64,000 nucleotides of DNA from Eumeta japonica (Eukaryota; Arthropoda; Insecta; Lepidoptera; Psychidae). This document shows positions 1 to 10,723 of this stretch, piece after piece. The notes under the pieces were generated by a model. The model saw only the letters and a list, made by a program, of their open reading frames with translations. It was not told the DNA's origin and ran no database searches. Each line of letters starts with the position of its first letter. Positions within the stretch are counted from its first letter, which is position 1. The stretch covers positions 434,001 through 498,000 of the forward strand of contig BGZK01000076.1 in NCBI GenBank assembly GCA_005406025.1, in the 5' to 3' direction. The translations under genes and the position numbers were made by a program.

Positions 1-613
1 GTTCTTATCGTAGGTAATCCATTTTTTATCACCAGTAATCAATTTTTTCAAAATCGGTTTGGTTTCATTACGTTTCAATAAAGAAACGCAAATGAGTACA
101 CGATTGGTTAGATTTTTTTCAGTGAACTCGTGTGGGACCCAAGTATCAAACTTTATTGTATATCCAGGTATTTTGAAATGGGTCAAAACTGGGGATTGAC
201 CATAACCCCAGATTTTTAGCTTTGTTGTATGAAACAATATGCAGATCTTGCTCCTTTTTTTTCCAAAATGGCATCCACTTTATCGGTAACAGATCGAACC
301 GAGCTAAGTTCATCTTTGACATCAAAATTACCAGACTGAAAACGCTTGCACAATTTTATCCAACTCTCACCGACACTGCATTAGCTCCATAAACGTCACA
401 ATTTTTTTGCGCAGCTTATGTCGTGTTTTTCTCTGTTTTATAGTAAAACTTCAAAATGTATTGAATTCCTACTTTAAATTCACTCATTTCGGTGAACAGA
501 AATACATTATAAAAATGGCGCGACACCGTTTAAGCTAGATACAAAACAGCACAACCAAAGAGATTGCAATTTTTTGCTTATGAATTACGAAAAAATCTTT
601 TTCTCCGACCTTT
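1..613 (-). mobile_element. Mariner-family transposon, 5' half, degenerate
   Basis: The minus strand from ATG 487 translates to M-S-E-F-K-V-G-I-Q-Y-I-L and, further on, the helix-turn-helix and linker blocks typical of mariner (K-R-F-Q-S-G-N-F-D-V-K-D-E, V-T-D-K-V-D-A-I-L-E-K), then K-F-D-T-W-V-P-H-E-F-T-E-K-N-L and K-K-L-I-T-G-D-K-K-W-I-T-Y-D, which holds the first catalytic Asp. An in-frame stop soon after residue 20 and at least one frameshift near 240-255 make it dead. Upstream, the sequence at about 585-613 resembles the terminal inverted repeat of the copy that ends at 20212. The 3' half lies beyond the window edge. Confidence 0.88.
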
Positions 614-2689
614 ATATATATATAGGCTCTTCAATGTTCGTTGATTTTCAAGCTTCAAGGATAGGTAGAAAAAGTATAGAAATCAAAAACTAGACGACCT
701 ATAAAAAAAAGAATGTATCTTGTAAGAAAATATTTTCTAAGAATGAAAAGAACATGAGGTCACAGATTTCATGTTAAAAGATCATAAACCTTCAACCACG
801 CAGACACGGGTCTTCCACGATAGAAATGGACTTCTATGGATGGATCGATGTAACAACTTGTAGTACCTTACCTCGCCGAGACTGCACCCAACACTAAAGA
901 AGAAATATTTGATATGTGCGACAATTTGTGTAATTTCTTTTTAAGTATATAGACTATCTATTCAGAATGTGTTGTTTTGTAAAATTCTAATGTACCTTAT
1001 TATAAATTTATTTTCCTGTGAAATTTACAAAAAATAATGCCATCTTTAAATATATAAAAAAATCTCTAATTGTTTTCTAAAAATTAATTACTTTCGATTT
1101 TTCATATGTACTTGGCAATTTTAAAATGACACCAGGAATTGCTGATGACCACCATCTCAGAAGTTGTTGTTATCGTGTTTAACGTAAGATCTACTTTAAT
1201 AATAGCACTGTTAGTTAAAAATGAAAAATATGATTTGTAGACGATGAATGAAAACCGAAATTTATTGTTGTAAAAAAATATTACAGCTAACGTCACGTGT
1301 ACATTTTCGATAATATTGCAATCGAATTTTGAAACGAGTTGACAAGTCTTTTTTTAATATTGCACAACAACAATTATTATATAAAAATGCAATGAGTCCA
1401 CTACACAAGTCAAAGTAACATTCGTATGGTTTATAAACCCTTTAAGATAAATAGACAACGGTGCGTTACCCGTGGCAATCTCTACATTCTTAACCACATT
1501 TTCAACAAATATTACCGATTTCACATAAAAAGAAGTAACTACACTCGGTTCATGATTAAATTGTGATCACATACCGCGGATATCATATTTTAGCTTTACC
1601 ATTAAAAAAAAATGCCGATTGTGAATTTACATTCTCTTTTGCGTTCATTTATAATTTATATAAGAATGTACGCAGCGCCCCTAACGGTCGACTCCGAATT
1701 TCCTATATATTTGTGTTGAAAAACACAAACGGAACGGCATCTAATCATCAAAAAGTGAGACCCGACCGATGACCCTACCTTCTGATTGTGCCATCGCCGA
1801 GTAGATAAAACCCCCTTGCATGCTTTCGTTTTACTTTTACTTTTTAGACAAAAAATAAAGTTGTTTTTCTTTTCTCACCTGCCTACTGTGAAAAAGTTTG
1901 ATATAAGTTCTTCCCGAATTAAACTTTGGACGTTCCGCTTTACTTTCGTCTTTACGTTTGTATTCGCTTCGTGAAGAGTAAGTAAGCAGGTTGGACGGAA
2001 CAAAATCGATCGCAGCAGATCGTAACGGGATAAGAATAAGCTTATGTATAAGAAATTAACAATAAATCTCATCAATTATTCGGTAAAATATTACGTAAAT
2101 AGAAATTAGATAGATCTCTTATTGCGTACAAAGAATGGTTCAAAACTACGCAATGTGCGTACTCTATGTCGATAAGGACGTTTTCAACAGAGAAGAAAGA
2201 AACTTAAAGAGAACCTACGACATACAACTCCAAAGCTACCGTAGGCTTATTCGTCGATCTTTGTGAGCAAGGACACGATTCGAATAGAGCATATTATAAG
2301 ACCAATCAGGAATATAACATTTGCATATTTATAAAAGCGGGAAATTTGGAATGTTATTAAATTTATTTTTAGTAATAACGCAATTGAACGAATTACTTGA
2401 TCCTTATCATATTAGAATAGGAATTCCAATTGGCCATGTTCCAGAAATAGAGAATTAATTTATTTTTATTCTAGGAATGGAGAATTTAACTAGTGACATT
2501 CAAGGTGTAGGAAATTTAATTGTCATTCCCGCGTAGGGCTTCGCTCAACGCCGTAAGGACAGTCCTTCTACAGGATTGTCCTTCTCGCGCAACGTAATGA
2601 AGGTGAGGGATACAATACTATTCTTCTCTAAATATACGGAAAAGGAATAACAGAACCATCAACTTTTTTCTTCAAAGAATTTAAAGACG
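614..2689. other. No gene seen
   Basis: AT-rich DNA with only short random open frames on both strands. An imperfect hairpin (AAGGACA ... TGTCCTT) lies near 2556-2583 beside a CCCGCGTAGGGCTTCGC-like tract at 2527, a weak match to the repeat heads described further on. Confidence 0.4.
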
Positions 2690-2850
2690 TTAACATGCAT
2701 GTGATCTACCAGAGAGTAAGTGATCATCGCCGCTCATGGATACTCGCAATCCCAAAGAAGTCACTAGTCCGTCACCGCTTTTTTGGGAAAAGTAATAGGA
2801 TATCTGATGGGCAAGGAGTGAACCTCCCTCCTCTCATACAGAGAAGATTT
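2690..2850 (+). repeat. Dispersed repeat family A, 5' part
   Basis: Contains the family core: an ACCAGAGAGTAAGTG-like start, CGCCGCTCATGGATACTCGCA, then a GATATCTGAT block. It aligns by eye with the copies near 7.1, 20.5, 27.2, 32.0, 46.4 and 59.5 kb. Non-coding. Confidence 0.6.
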
Positions 2851-2909
2851 ATGGTACATCAATTCATACACATTTCCATCTGATACAAATAAAGTACATT
2901 ACAATATAT

Positions 2910-3070
2910 TTGCAATAGAAATCAAAGGAATTTTGTTTATCTCTATTTCATTTTCACCAAAAAGTAACACTGCTGGCAGAGTATGCTCCCGTAGACTAAT
3001 TCAAAGAAGTCCAAATACAGTAGGTATTGCCTAAAAAAATTACACTTACAATTTATATATGCGTATGTGT
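2910..3070 (+). repeat. Direct repeat family F, copy 1
   Basis: Shares an ordered series of blocks with 4010-4170: AGAAATC.AAGG.ATTTTG, TTTCATTTTCAC, AAAGTAACA.TGCTG, TATGCTCCCGTAGACTAATT and TTACACTTACAAT. The two copies are about 1.1 kb apart in the same orientation. No protein is encoded. Weaker partial matches occur near 5000 and 26720. Confidence 0.6.
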
Positions 3071-3119
3071 GAATTGTAAGTGCAAATATGAATTTGCTCA
3101 AAAAGGCACCAATTTTTCT

Positions 3120-3900
3120 TTGCGCAGGCCTATGCTTCCCATTTTAACGGTGAAGGAGAAGCCGCTGTTCGCTCTCCAAAACATCACTCGAAGACAGTTC
3201 TTAACTCATTTTCCATACAACGAAACGTCTACGTGTTCGATTCGAATAGAAGCCGTACTGAATTCTCATCTTCTTGCTCCTGTTTCTTTCTCTCCTTACG
3301 ATTTCAACGCCCCAATGCTCGCTCTCTTCTTAATTGGACTATAAATCACGTCCGTCCACATCCGCAGGTGTCCGAGACCAAAATCACCGAATACAACGTT
3401 CCAAACGAATAGAATTCATTTAAAAACAATTTAATAATCGTTTCAGCTTAGAATTTCAACTATACGACAGAAAACGAAATAGCACTTGTCTTGCAGGAGA
3501 ACTCAGGTTGGGTGCGTTAGTTCTCTCCAAGGACACGAACTGCCTCCACTATTGTGGTCTCTGGGGCGCATCGTAGACGTATATCTGGGTGCCGATGGCG
3601 TACTCAGCTAGCATTTGAGTGTCCTCGTTCCATCGATGAAACTAACGTGTTTCGCGGAATGAACCAGAACACGCGACCTAGAACGGTGAAGGGTATCACG
3701 GTAAGAGCCTTTAACACCATCTGCCCACGTCTACTCTATTGAATTGATTCCTTTCAACCCGAGGAGCGTGTTCGTGGTCGAACTATTAGACGAAGTCGCG
3801 ACCTTTAACCTTTCAACCGGCGTCCGTCGGCGGGTGGCCGGCGGCGCCGCGGCCTTCACCTGCCTACGAACCGCATAATCATTGTCGCGTCTTCACTATT
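3120..3900. other. GC-richer tract with exon-like sequence, strand undecided
   Basis: A less AT-rich block between the two family F copies. On the plus strand an acceptor-like cttgtcttgcag (to about 3497) and a donor-like ACG|GTAAGA (about 3699) bound 200 bases with partial open frames. On the minus strand acceptor-like sites at about 3690 and 3665 open short frames ending in N-E-D-T-Q-M-L-A-E-Y-A-I-G-T then a stop. No frame is open right across and I recognise no family. A very GC-rich patch (GGCGGCGCCGCGGCC) sits at about 3840. It could be a conserved non-coding element. Confidence 0.25.
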
Positions 3901-4009
3901 AACCGTATAATTAAGAAGTATTAAACCAGATATGTCAATGCGATTCACTTTTCTTAAATCCCGTTGAATCCGAATGGTTGGGGATCCAACTAACTCAACT
4001 ATAATATAT

Positions 4010-4170
4010 TGTTAGTAGAAATCGAAGGTATTTTGTTGTCTTTTTTCATTTTCACTTTTGCAGTTTCAAAGTAACAATGCTGTGCTAGAAGGGTATACTC
4101 CCATAGGCTAATTCAAAAAAAATACAGTTGGGGAATACCCCCAAAAAATTGCACTTACAATATATATTGC
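4010..4170 (+). repeat. Direct repeat family F, copy 2
   Basis: Second copy of the element at 2910-3070, followed directly by a TA microsatellite. It reads GGGTATACTCCCATAGGC where copy 1 reads AGAGTATGCTCCCGTAGAC. Confidence 0.6.
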
Positions 4171-4177
4171 ACTTATA

Positions 4178-4183
<6 letters not shown>

Positions 4184-4225
<42 letters not shown>
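4184..4225. repeat. (TA)n microsatellite
   Basis: About 21 uninterrupted TA units following the family F copy. Confidence 0.95.
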
Positions 4226-4228
<3 letters not shown>

Positions 4229-5080
4229 CATAGACTATTTTAAGGGAGCGATTCAAATATTTTTATCATTTCAACGTTTTTTTTTGCTTATAAGGTCCCA
4301 CTCATTTCGTTATATTCCGTAGGCGTGTGTCACCTTTAAATCATCGGAGCGTTTTCTACACAGTTACATCACAATCTGTGCAAACGTTGACATTAAAAAA
4401 GGTTCCCCGGAGAGAAGTGAGCAAAACCCTACAAAACCTTTACAAATATTGGCATCAAACATCAGTTAACCCTTCGCCGACTCGCAACTTGTTTTATTCA
4501 AATAACGTAGATTTTAACTCTTTTGTATTTATGAATCATCTTATTAAAAAAGTGCGAATTTTAAAAATTTTTCATAATTTTTAATAATATAGAGTAATTC
4601 GTTATATAAAATTTTTAAAAACATGAAACGAATTACGTAACGAAATTATTTCAAATTTGCTTAGAAAAATAGAACTTTATATGTATAACATTTGTCTATT
4701 ACACGGAATCTGAGCCAATGATGATTTCATAATTATAGAGATTTTGTTGTATTAAAAAAATTACTTTAGGGCATATATTATATTTATTTTACAAATTACA
4801 ATTGCATGATTATTTATGAAAAGTTACTTAAAAAAATTTTTTTTTTCATTATCATTTCTGCAAGTTCGTATATCCAGATCATAAAATAAAAATATATGAA
4901 ACTGATTCCACACATCCTGAAGACAATATTTCGAATCAAATTTTACTATATCGTGTGTTCACTCCATATATTATTTAATATTAGGATATCGTATCAGGCG
5001 CGTATCACCCCATCGGAGGAGGGCTTACTCCCATAATCTATCCAGTCTAGATACAGAAGCTTAGGGTTAAGCCCTCTACG
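4226..5080. other. AT-rich, no gene seen
   Basis: Short random frames only. A partial family F-like stretch (GAGGGCTTACTCCCATAATC) lies at about 5016-5040. Confidence 0.4.
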
Positions 5081-5849
5081 CTTGTCTGTTGCGGATTGAG
5101 AGGCCGCTAACGACTTTGCTTACCATTACGATAACGAAATCCAGTACTACAGCTGTAGTAAAGCTTTACGTGCCGTACCATTCGCACGGAGCGACTTGTT
5201 TAATTCGAAGGCTGACTGCTAAGGCACCACCGCCCGTTATAATAATCCGAATAGAGGCTCTGAAATCGCCGAAATTATCCTAGCTGTATGTAATTACGCA
5301 AGAGAACTAAATTTTCTTAAAAGATAGGGAAAGATGGAGATTATGTATCTTTGATAATTGATTAACGTTAATAGAAAAGCTGTCTTCCACTAAATAAGGC
5401 TGTCGAGTAAAATGGCTCGCGGTAATTAAAGTTAGATATTAAAGCCGCCTTGCGACAAACCTAAATAATTAAATCCGAATTAGAATAAAAGCGGAAATTC
5501 AAGCGAACCTTCACAGCGAAATCTACCTTTAAAGGTCTTTAGTGTAAATTAGATTATTCAATGGCTCACTAGACAGAGGCGGGGATTATTTCATTATTTA
5601 TAGAATTCGAAAAAAAAAAGGGCGAACGAGATCATCTCGTTCACTTACTCGCTTGTTATCTAATCTGTCTGTTTATCGTTTTTCTTTTGATTAATAATTA
5701 ATCCTATTTATTTTTATATAAATAATAAATTTGTTAATAATAAACAAAAAACAATCTTGTTTTCATTATTCTTTTCCTTGAAAGTGTACAAAGTGAAAAT
5801 ATTTCTAAGCTTGCAAAAAAAATCAGATATAAATGTTTTAAATTCGAGG

Positions 5850-5890
5850 AATATATAAAAAGAGCGATACTACAGTAGTGACGTCACTCT
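5850..5890 (+). promoter_or_regulatory. Possible core promoter: TATA box, initiator-like CAGT and CRE
   Basis: TATAAAAAG at 5854-5862 is followed by an arthropod initiator-like ACAGTAG at about 5872-5878 and a perfect palindromic cAMP-response site TGACGTCA at 5879-5886. The TATA-to-initiator distance (about 20 bases) is shorter than usual and no coding frame follows, so this is only a candidate. Confidence 0.25.
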
Positions 5891-6344
5891 TATTGATTAT
5901 TGTCGAAATACCAGCAAATATTCCGTTTCGTAAGCAAGGATATTAATGAGAAAGAAGTACGTGACCGGCAGCTGCTCTCCGAAACAAGGAGCTTTTGGTT
6001 TAATGTGACTGAACTTAAAAACCCTTTACCCAATTCCCTTGACAGCTAATCAGCGATAGGATCGGTGCCTTCTGCTTTGAAGCGATGCGCTGGCCACTCA
6101 GTCACAGACGCTTCAAGGAGAACTTGAGGTAGCGCAGAATTTAAAAAGCTTTGCGCTTTAATAAGCTTTGAGCTATTTTGTCGCATTCTCTTCTAATTTA
6201 TTCTAAAGCTTTTCCCTCATTTAAGCTAAAATGTATACACATTACGATCTTTTCTCATTCTATCATAATACAGGCAGCGCCATGTATATAAAATTAATAT
6301 TATAATAAAATGCATCACACCACGCTACATCGGATATCCTATAC

Positions 6345-6445
6345 TTTTGAAATGGCCGGTACATGGCACTCGGGGCTCCGCTGAGGTCGTGAGTGTCCAT
6401 GGGCGACGGTGGTTATATATTCCCAGATGGCTCGCATGCTCCTTT
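6345..6445 (-). repeat. Dispersed repeat family A, inverted 5' part
   Basis: The reverse complement carries GAGCATGCGAGCCATCTGGG and GTCGCCCATGGACACTCACGA, the start of family A. It is the only copy found on the minus strand. Confidence 0.6.
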
Positions 6446-6519
6446 GCACTTTGAAATACTATAAGAAAGAAAAAAATATATAAATTTTATTTCGATGTCA
6501 CAAACAGATTATATCAGTT

Positions 6520-6830
6520 TAGTATGTTCGTTTGGAAAACATGGTAATGAAGCCCTTTAAAAACCCTTCAGAAGAAAAGCGCCCGGAAACCTCTCGACAC
6601 GAGTGGCCGAAGCCGAACGCGGGCGGTGACTTTGGGCGAAACACGGAAGAGCGCTTCACATCAGTTTTGTTTTTTGTTTATAATCATGCGAAAGTAGTTT
6701 CGGCCTGCATTCCAATTACGTCAACTCGATGCGTCTTCGATTGGAATTTGAACCACTTCGAATGCACTTTTCACATTATAGTGTCAAGTTCTGCTAGATG
6801 AAGTAGGAGCAACTTCGTACTGTACTCATA
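6520..6830. other. GC-richer patch, no gene supported
   Basis: Locally GC-rich around 6580-6660 (CGGAAACCTCTCGACACGAG and on). The open frame here depends on a TTG start and resembles no family known to me. It may be a conserved non-coding element. Confidence 0.25.
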
Positions 6831-7127
6831 TGTATGCGTCACGATACATACAATCCACGCGTAATGTTTACCAAATCACTAATGTGGTAAACATTTTGGC
6901 GAATAAATGAAACCAATCTTCCGTCAAATATGCACAATGAATTCTATTTCGGCGCAGTAAGACAGAAAAAACGTGTTTTTTTATTGCGTAAATTATACAA
7001 GGTTTTCAAATTTTAATCTATATTTATATGTCATAAAATTTGGGTATCTTATATAACATATGTATTATCTTGTGTTTAAGACACAGATTTGTGTTAATTT
7101 TACAATTCTTTATAGCAATCCCGAGAA

Positions 7128-7430
7128 ACAAAAGACGTTGTGAACCACCCAGGGAGTATAAACGGTCATCGCTGCCCATGGACACAAGTAGTCCCGGAGG
7201 TTTCGCCAGTGCGTTGCCGACCTCTTGGGTAGAAATAGGATATCTGATAGAAGGAGGGTCAATGGACGGGGAGAGCGGTAATGGACGAAGTGTGGGCTAT
7301 CGCAACCCAAGTCACTTGACGAAACGCAACAGTTACTTCACGTCTGTTTTCTGTGAGAGTTTCCAGTAGATCCAGTCCATTTTTGGGCTGCAACCAAGTT
7401 GGCCGCAGCACGACTCTACCACTTTAAAAA
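7128..7430 (+). repeat. Dispersed repeat family A, near full length
   Basis: One of the most complete copies: CGCTGCCCATGGACACAAG, GCGTTGCCGACCTCTTGGG, ATAGGATATCTGAT, TCACTTGACGAAACGCAAC, CTTCACGTCTGTTTTCTGTG, and a terminal GCCGCAGCACGACTCTACCA. Three related copies (27.2, 46.4 and 59.5 kb) have the same block order. Non-coding; too degraded to show target-site duplications by eye. Confidence 0.7.
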
Positions 7431-7704
7431 TGACTATGGAGTCAAGTTAGCACGTATTCGCATTTTATGAACATCAGTATGGGGGGTTTTGGGCAAATGC
7501 AATAACGCGAACTAACAAAAATAAAATTATGTAATGATGGATAGAAAAATGTTTAAATAGAGCCTTTCGAGTAATCTTATTTTGACTGTAAAAACTAATA
7601 TATGCATATATTTTATAATGACTTTGTTTCTGAAACTTAATTTGGTTAGTCGAAGGTGCCGGATGTCCTTCCACCATGGACTAACTTACCAATGAGTTTT
7701 TAAC

Positions 7705-7774
7705 TTAAGCCGCACGCTCCGTGTACGGGAGGCATGTTAACTTGTCGTCTTCGGACGTTATCATCAGATCGGTG
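7705..7774 (-). CDS. Candidate last exon of the membrane-protein gene (short cytoplasmic tail)
   Basis: An acceptor (ccgtcag|CACC, exon first base 7774) opens a frame that completes the AG codon of exon 2 as AGC (Ser273). It then encodes 22 residues (T-D-L-M-I-T-S-E-D-D-K-L ... Y-T-E-R-A-A) and stops at TAA 7707-7705. The joined reading frame is exactly 888 bases, 295 residues. For: correct phase and a GC-richer, codon-like sequence in AT-rich DNA. Against: a weak pyrimidine tract, no basic residues just after the helix, no clear AATAAA, and a good donor-like GTAAGT just after the stop. Other phase-compatible acceptors exist at 9201 and near 3690, and an additional exon may lie between. Confidence 0.32.
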
Positions 7775-8034
7775 CTGACGGCGGTTAACAGCACTCACCC
7801 CGGACTGGACCAGCGCGAGGGGCTTAAGGTCTTAACTATTGAATTTGGAATAAAAGTATTGTGCAAGATTATGGCCCAGCAGTGTAATCGTAAAAACCTG
7901 ACACAATACAACAGGAACGAGATGGGGCAACTGTCTTGATCAAGTCGTCGATGCGTTGAAATGTCATCGTGGATGTACAATTATTTAAAAATCTTATAAC
8001 TTAATTTCTAAACTGTAGCGGCGCACCATTGATA

Positions 8035-8225
8035 CGTTTGGATATGGATATCTAATTGAAGGGATTGGATCAATGGAAGAGGGTGAGGGAGTGGGCCACC
8101 GGAACTCTCACTCACTTAACGGAAAAGTTACAACGAAAGTTACTACTTCACGCTCGGATTCTGTGAAAGTGCGGTGTTTCACTAACCGAGTCTGGCCATT
8201 TTAGTGCGGCAACCTATTAGTTACA
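8035..8225 (+). repeat. Dispersed repeat family A, 3' part
   Basis: Begins at the GGATATCTAATTGAAGGGAT block and continues through GGGCCACCGGAACTCTCAC and TTCACGCTCGGATTCTGTG to GAGTCTGGCCATTTTAGTGC. The 5' third is absent. With the copy at 7128-7430 it brackets the candidate last exon at 7705-7774. Confidence 0.65.
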
Positions 8226-8869
8226 TTGTCACTGTACAGCATCTGTTCTCTGTATGAGCTTTATTTCACCGCATTGCAAAGTCGTACCCATTCAAGAGCT
8301 TTTTACTTCAAATTTAAAGGTTTGTAGTCTTGATTATAGTGAAAAAGTCCCGAACCGTATTATGAACGTGCTTATCGAAGTTAAATCTAACTTAAGTCAA
8401 TACGTCTACGATAAGATTCGAAGCCGATATTTATCGATTCAAAAAGAAAGCGTAATTACTCCTGTGTTATATTTATAATGATTCGATAACCTCGATGCTT
8501 TATGTATAATATTGGTGACACTTTTTTCTCACTACTTCTGTTTTGAATAGACGCCTCATACCGTGTTCATTCAGAATTTTTTTTCGTTATCATCCCGTGA
8601 AATGAGACTAGTATATTTTCCAAATGTGAACGAAAGTTTTAAAATTCAATTTTTGTCCGTTATCGATATCTACGACCGTTCATTTAATGTTACATACACG
8701 GTTTTTAGGAAAAACCGTTGCGACAGACACACCGCTAAAACGAGCCTAAAAATGTCATGACGTTTTCTCCGATTCCAATATGAAATACTTGAAATAAAAA
8801 AAGCAACTCAAAAATCGTACAGACAATACCACACGGAGAGATTGAAAAAGTTTCGCGTAACGCAATAAC

Positions 8870-9330
8870 TTGCAATACGTTTTAGAAGCACTCCCGAATC
8901 AAAGGTCGGAATATTCCCGAAGTCCTGAACAAATAATATCCCTTATTGGAAGTTTGCGACCGCATCGCGTTCGACGGAGGCCTACGTCAAAACCGATGGG
9001 CGCCCACTCGCCGGATCCTAAGCAGACACGTCGACCCCCACATATACTATTTTTGCCCGTGGCAAATTCGGGAAACTTTTCCCCAGAAAAGGACATTTTT
9101 TTTTTTCTTCTGTCTAATAAAACGTCGCCACATTAATACGTATAGTGCGGCGCGATATCATTCTTCTTACAATCATTTTATTACTTGCAACTCTGACGCG
9201 CCTGAAATAATGGTGGCGAGACACGCGTTATCGATGACGATACTAGTCCGTGACGTCACCAACGTCACCGCTAGTCGGTTGCTGGGGTCGCCGGTCGACG
9301 TGACTAGTTGTGACGTGAATGATTCCATTT
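8870..9330. promoter_or_regulatory. GC-richer island with clustered CRE-type sites
   Basis: Between 9250 and 9318 lie a perfect TGACGTCA (9251-9258), ACGTCAC (9262-9268), CGACGTGAC (about 9297-9305) and TGACGTG (9311-9317), with two ACTAGT boxes. Such sites bind CREB/ATF-type bZIP factors. The rest of the island (8940-9060) is CpG-containing and not convincingly coding. It lies in the intron after exon 2 if the 7.7 kb exon is real. An alternative minus-strand last exon (acceptor at 9201, stop at 9114, a very basic tail) overlaps it. Confidence 0.35.
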
Positions 9331-10462
9331 AAAATATTAATAGGACATCCTACCCGAATACGTTTAACGAATGAATTGAAACACAAAATTCCTGGTTAGT
9401 GGCATTTTGGTACAGCCGTGAGTTTCACGTTGATACGTCTATGTATAAAAGGATATTCGGGCAATTTGAATAACAATACGAATTGATGTTTCAAACTGAG
9501 TTTACTTCAAACTGAATTTATTAGGCACAGATCGATGAGACGATAAGTAGAAAATGAAACGAAATAAGTTGATATTTAGATTACGTATGAAAGTTAAATC
9601 AAGATACGTATTACCTAGAGTTGTGGGGTGAGTCTGGAAACAATCCAACTTTAACTTTTATTTCATGAAACAAAGAAGTGATTCAGTGATACGTTGCCGT
9701 TGAAATTTCCGCATAAGACGATTGACGATTTAATGGCAGGTTCCAGTGCCAGTAAAATTTTCTTTGTCGCTCGGGAATATCGAATTAGTGATTGAAAAAA
9801 GACCCATGGTTACCGACTTCTTTCAAATGCATAAAAGAAAACATAGCCTCATACGTAAACGACTTCGTCCACTTACGCACCAACACATGGCATCGTACAT
9901 AAGCTCCTATTTACGAAATTTTCTTATTACAAAAAAAAACATAGACGTATCCACATTAAATAACATCGCCTTTAAATGCTTCTAATATTGAAGCCATGGC
10001 ACTGATACACGCAGTTTCAATTAAATTTCAACTACCCTCCAAGAAAAATAAAGATTTTTGATACAATAAAGGGGGGTTTTGTATCTTTCAATCAGTCACT
10101 TTTTCATAAACCAAGATTTCGTCAGAAGTAGAGACTAATGTTATTAGGAAGTTATTAATTAACTAGGAAGACACTCTGGCCATTTTCAGAGAGAGATTTC
10201 CGTGTGTGTGTGTGAGTGTTGGGATCGGGGTGCGTAATTCGAAAGGATTTAACTGAATATAGATTTCCTGAAAATTTGATATTAATTCAATATCTCAAAT
10301 ACAAACCAATTAAATAATTTCTAAGCTAACATATCCCTTGGAATTCATAATCTAATTAAGGTTATTCTTAATAAAACTCCATTGAATGCTGTAAAGTTAA
10401 CCGAAATCGGTACATTTCTTTGAAAGATTTTCAACGAAATTCTACAAAAAAATATTACTTTT
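9331..10462. other. No gene seen
   Basis: AT-rich intron or intergenic DNA. Only a short GT run at 10202-10213 stands out. Confidence 0.4.
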
Positions 10463-10506
10463 ATAAATATCATTGTTTAAAAATACTTTTAAACAATGAT
10501 ATTTAT
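10463..10506. repeat. Perfect 20-bp hairpin, 4-base loop
   Basis: Arms 10463-10482 (ATAAATATCATTGTTTAAAA) and 10487-10506 are exact reverse complements around an ATAC loop. It lies about 130 bases downstream of the exon 2 donor on the transcribed strand. The stem is shorter than usual animal pre-miRNA stems. Confidence 0.85.
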
Positions 10507-10635
10507 ATTTTAATGTGTGAAGCGCAAATAAAAAATCTATTAAAAAAAAACAATATATTCACTAAAGCGATGTTAATAGAATTTCAAAATCACCCATATA
10601 CTTCAAACTAAATATAACGTTTAGTCCACGTTTAC

Positions 10636-10723
10636 CTGACAACGAGCATGATGCACAGTATGGTCATCAGGGGCAGCAAAGTCCCGAAGCACGCCAGGAA
10701 CAGGGTCTGGACATCCGTGTACC
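10636..10723 (-). CDS. Exon 2 of the same gene, transmembrane segment
   Basis: On the minus strand an acceptor (tttgcag|GG, reading 10727 to 10722) and a donor (CAG|GTAAAC, at 10636) bound an 88-base exon. Joined to exon 1, the single leftover A pairs with GG to give an Arg codon at residue 244. The frame then reads Y-T-D-V-Q followed by 23 hydrophobic residues (T250-V272, with Pro261 in the middle), a clear single transmembrane helix. It ends with two bases (AG) of an unfinished codon. The phase match and the order (signal peptide, glycosylated ectodomain, helix) support one type I membrane protein. The intron between the two exons (10724-14073) is 3.35 kb. Confidence 0.72.

Noticed and set aside
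6020..6140. Possible minus-strand tRNA-derived SINE (TGACTGAGTGGCC A-box-like)
   Set aside because: The expected B-box is too degraded (GGCACCGATCC) and no A-rich end or second copy was found.
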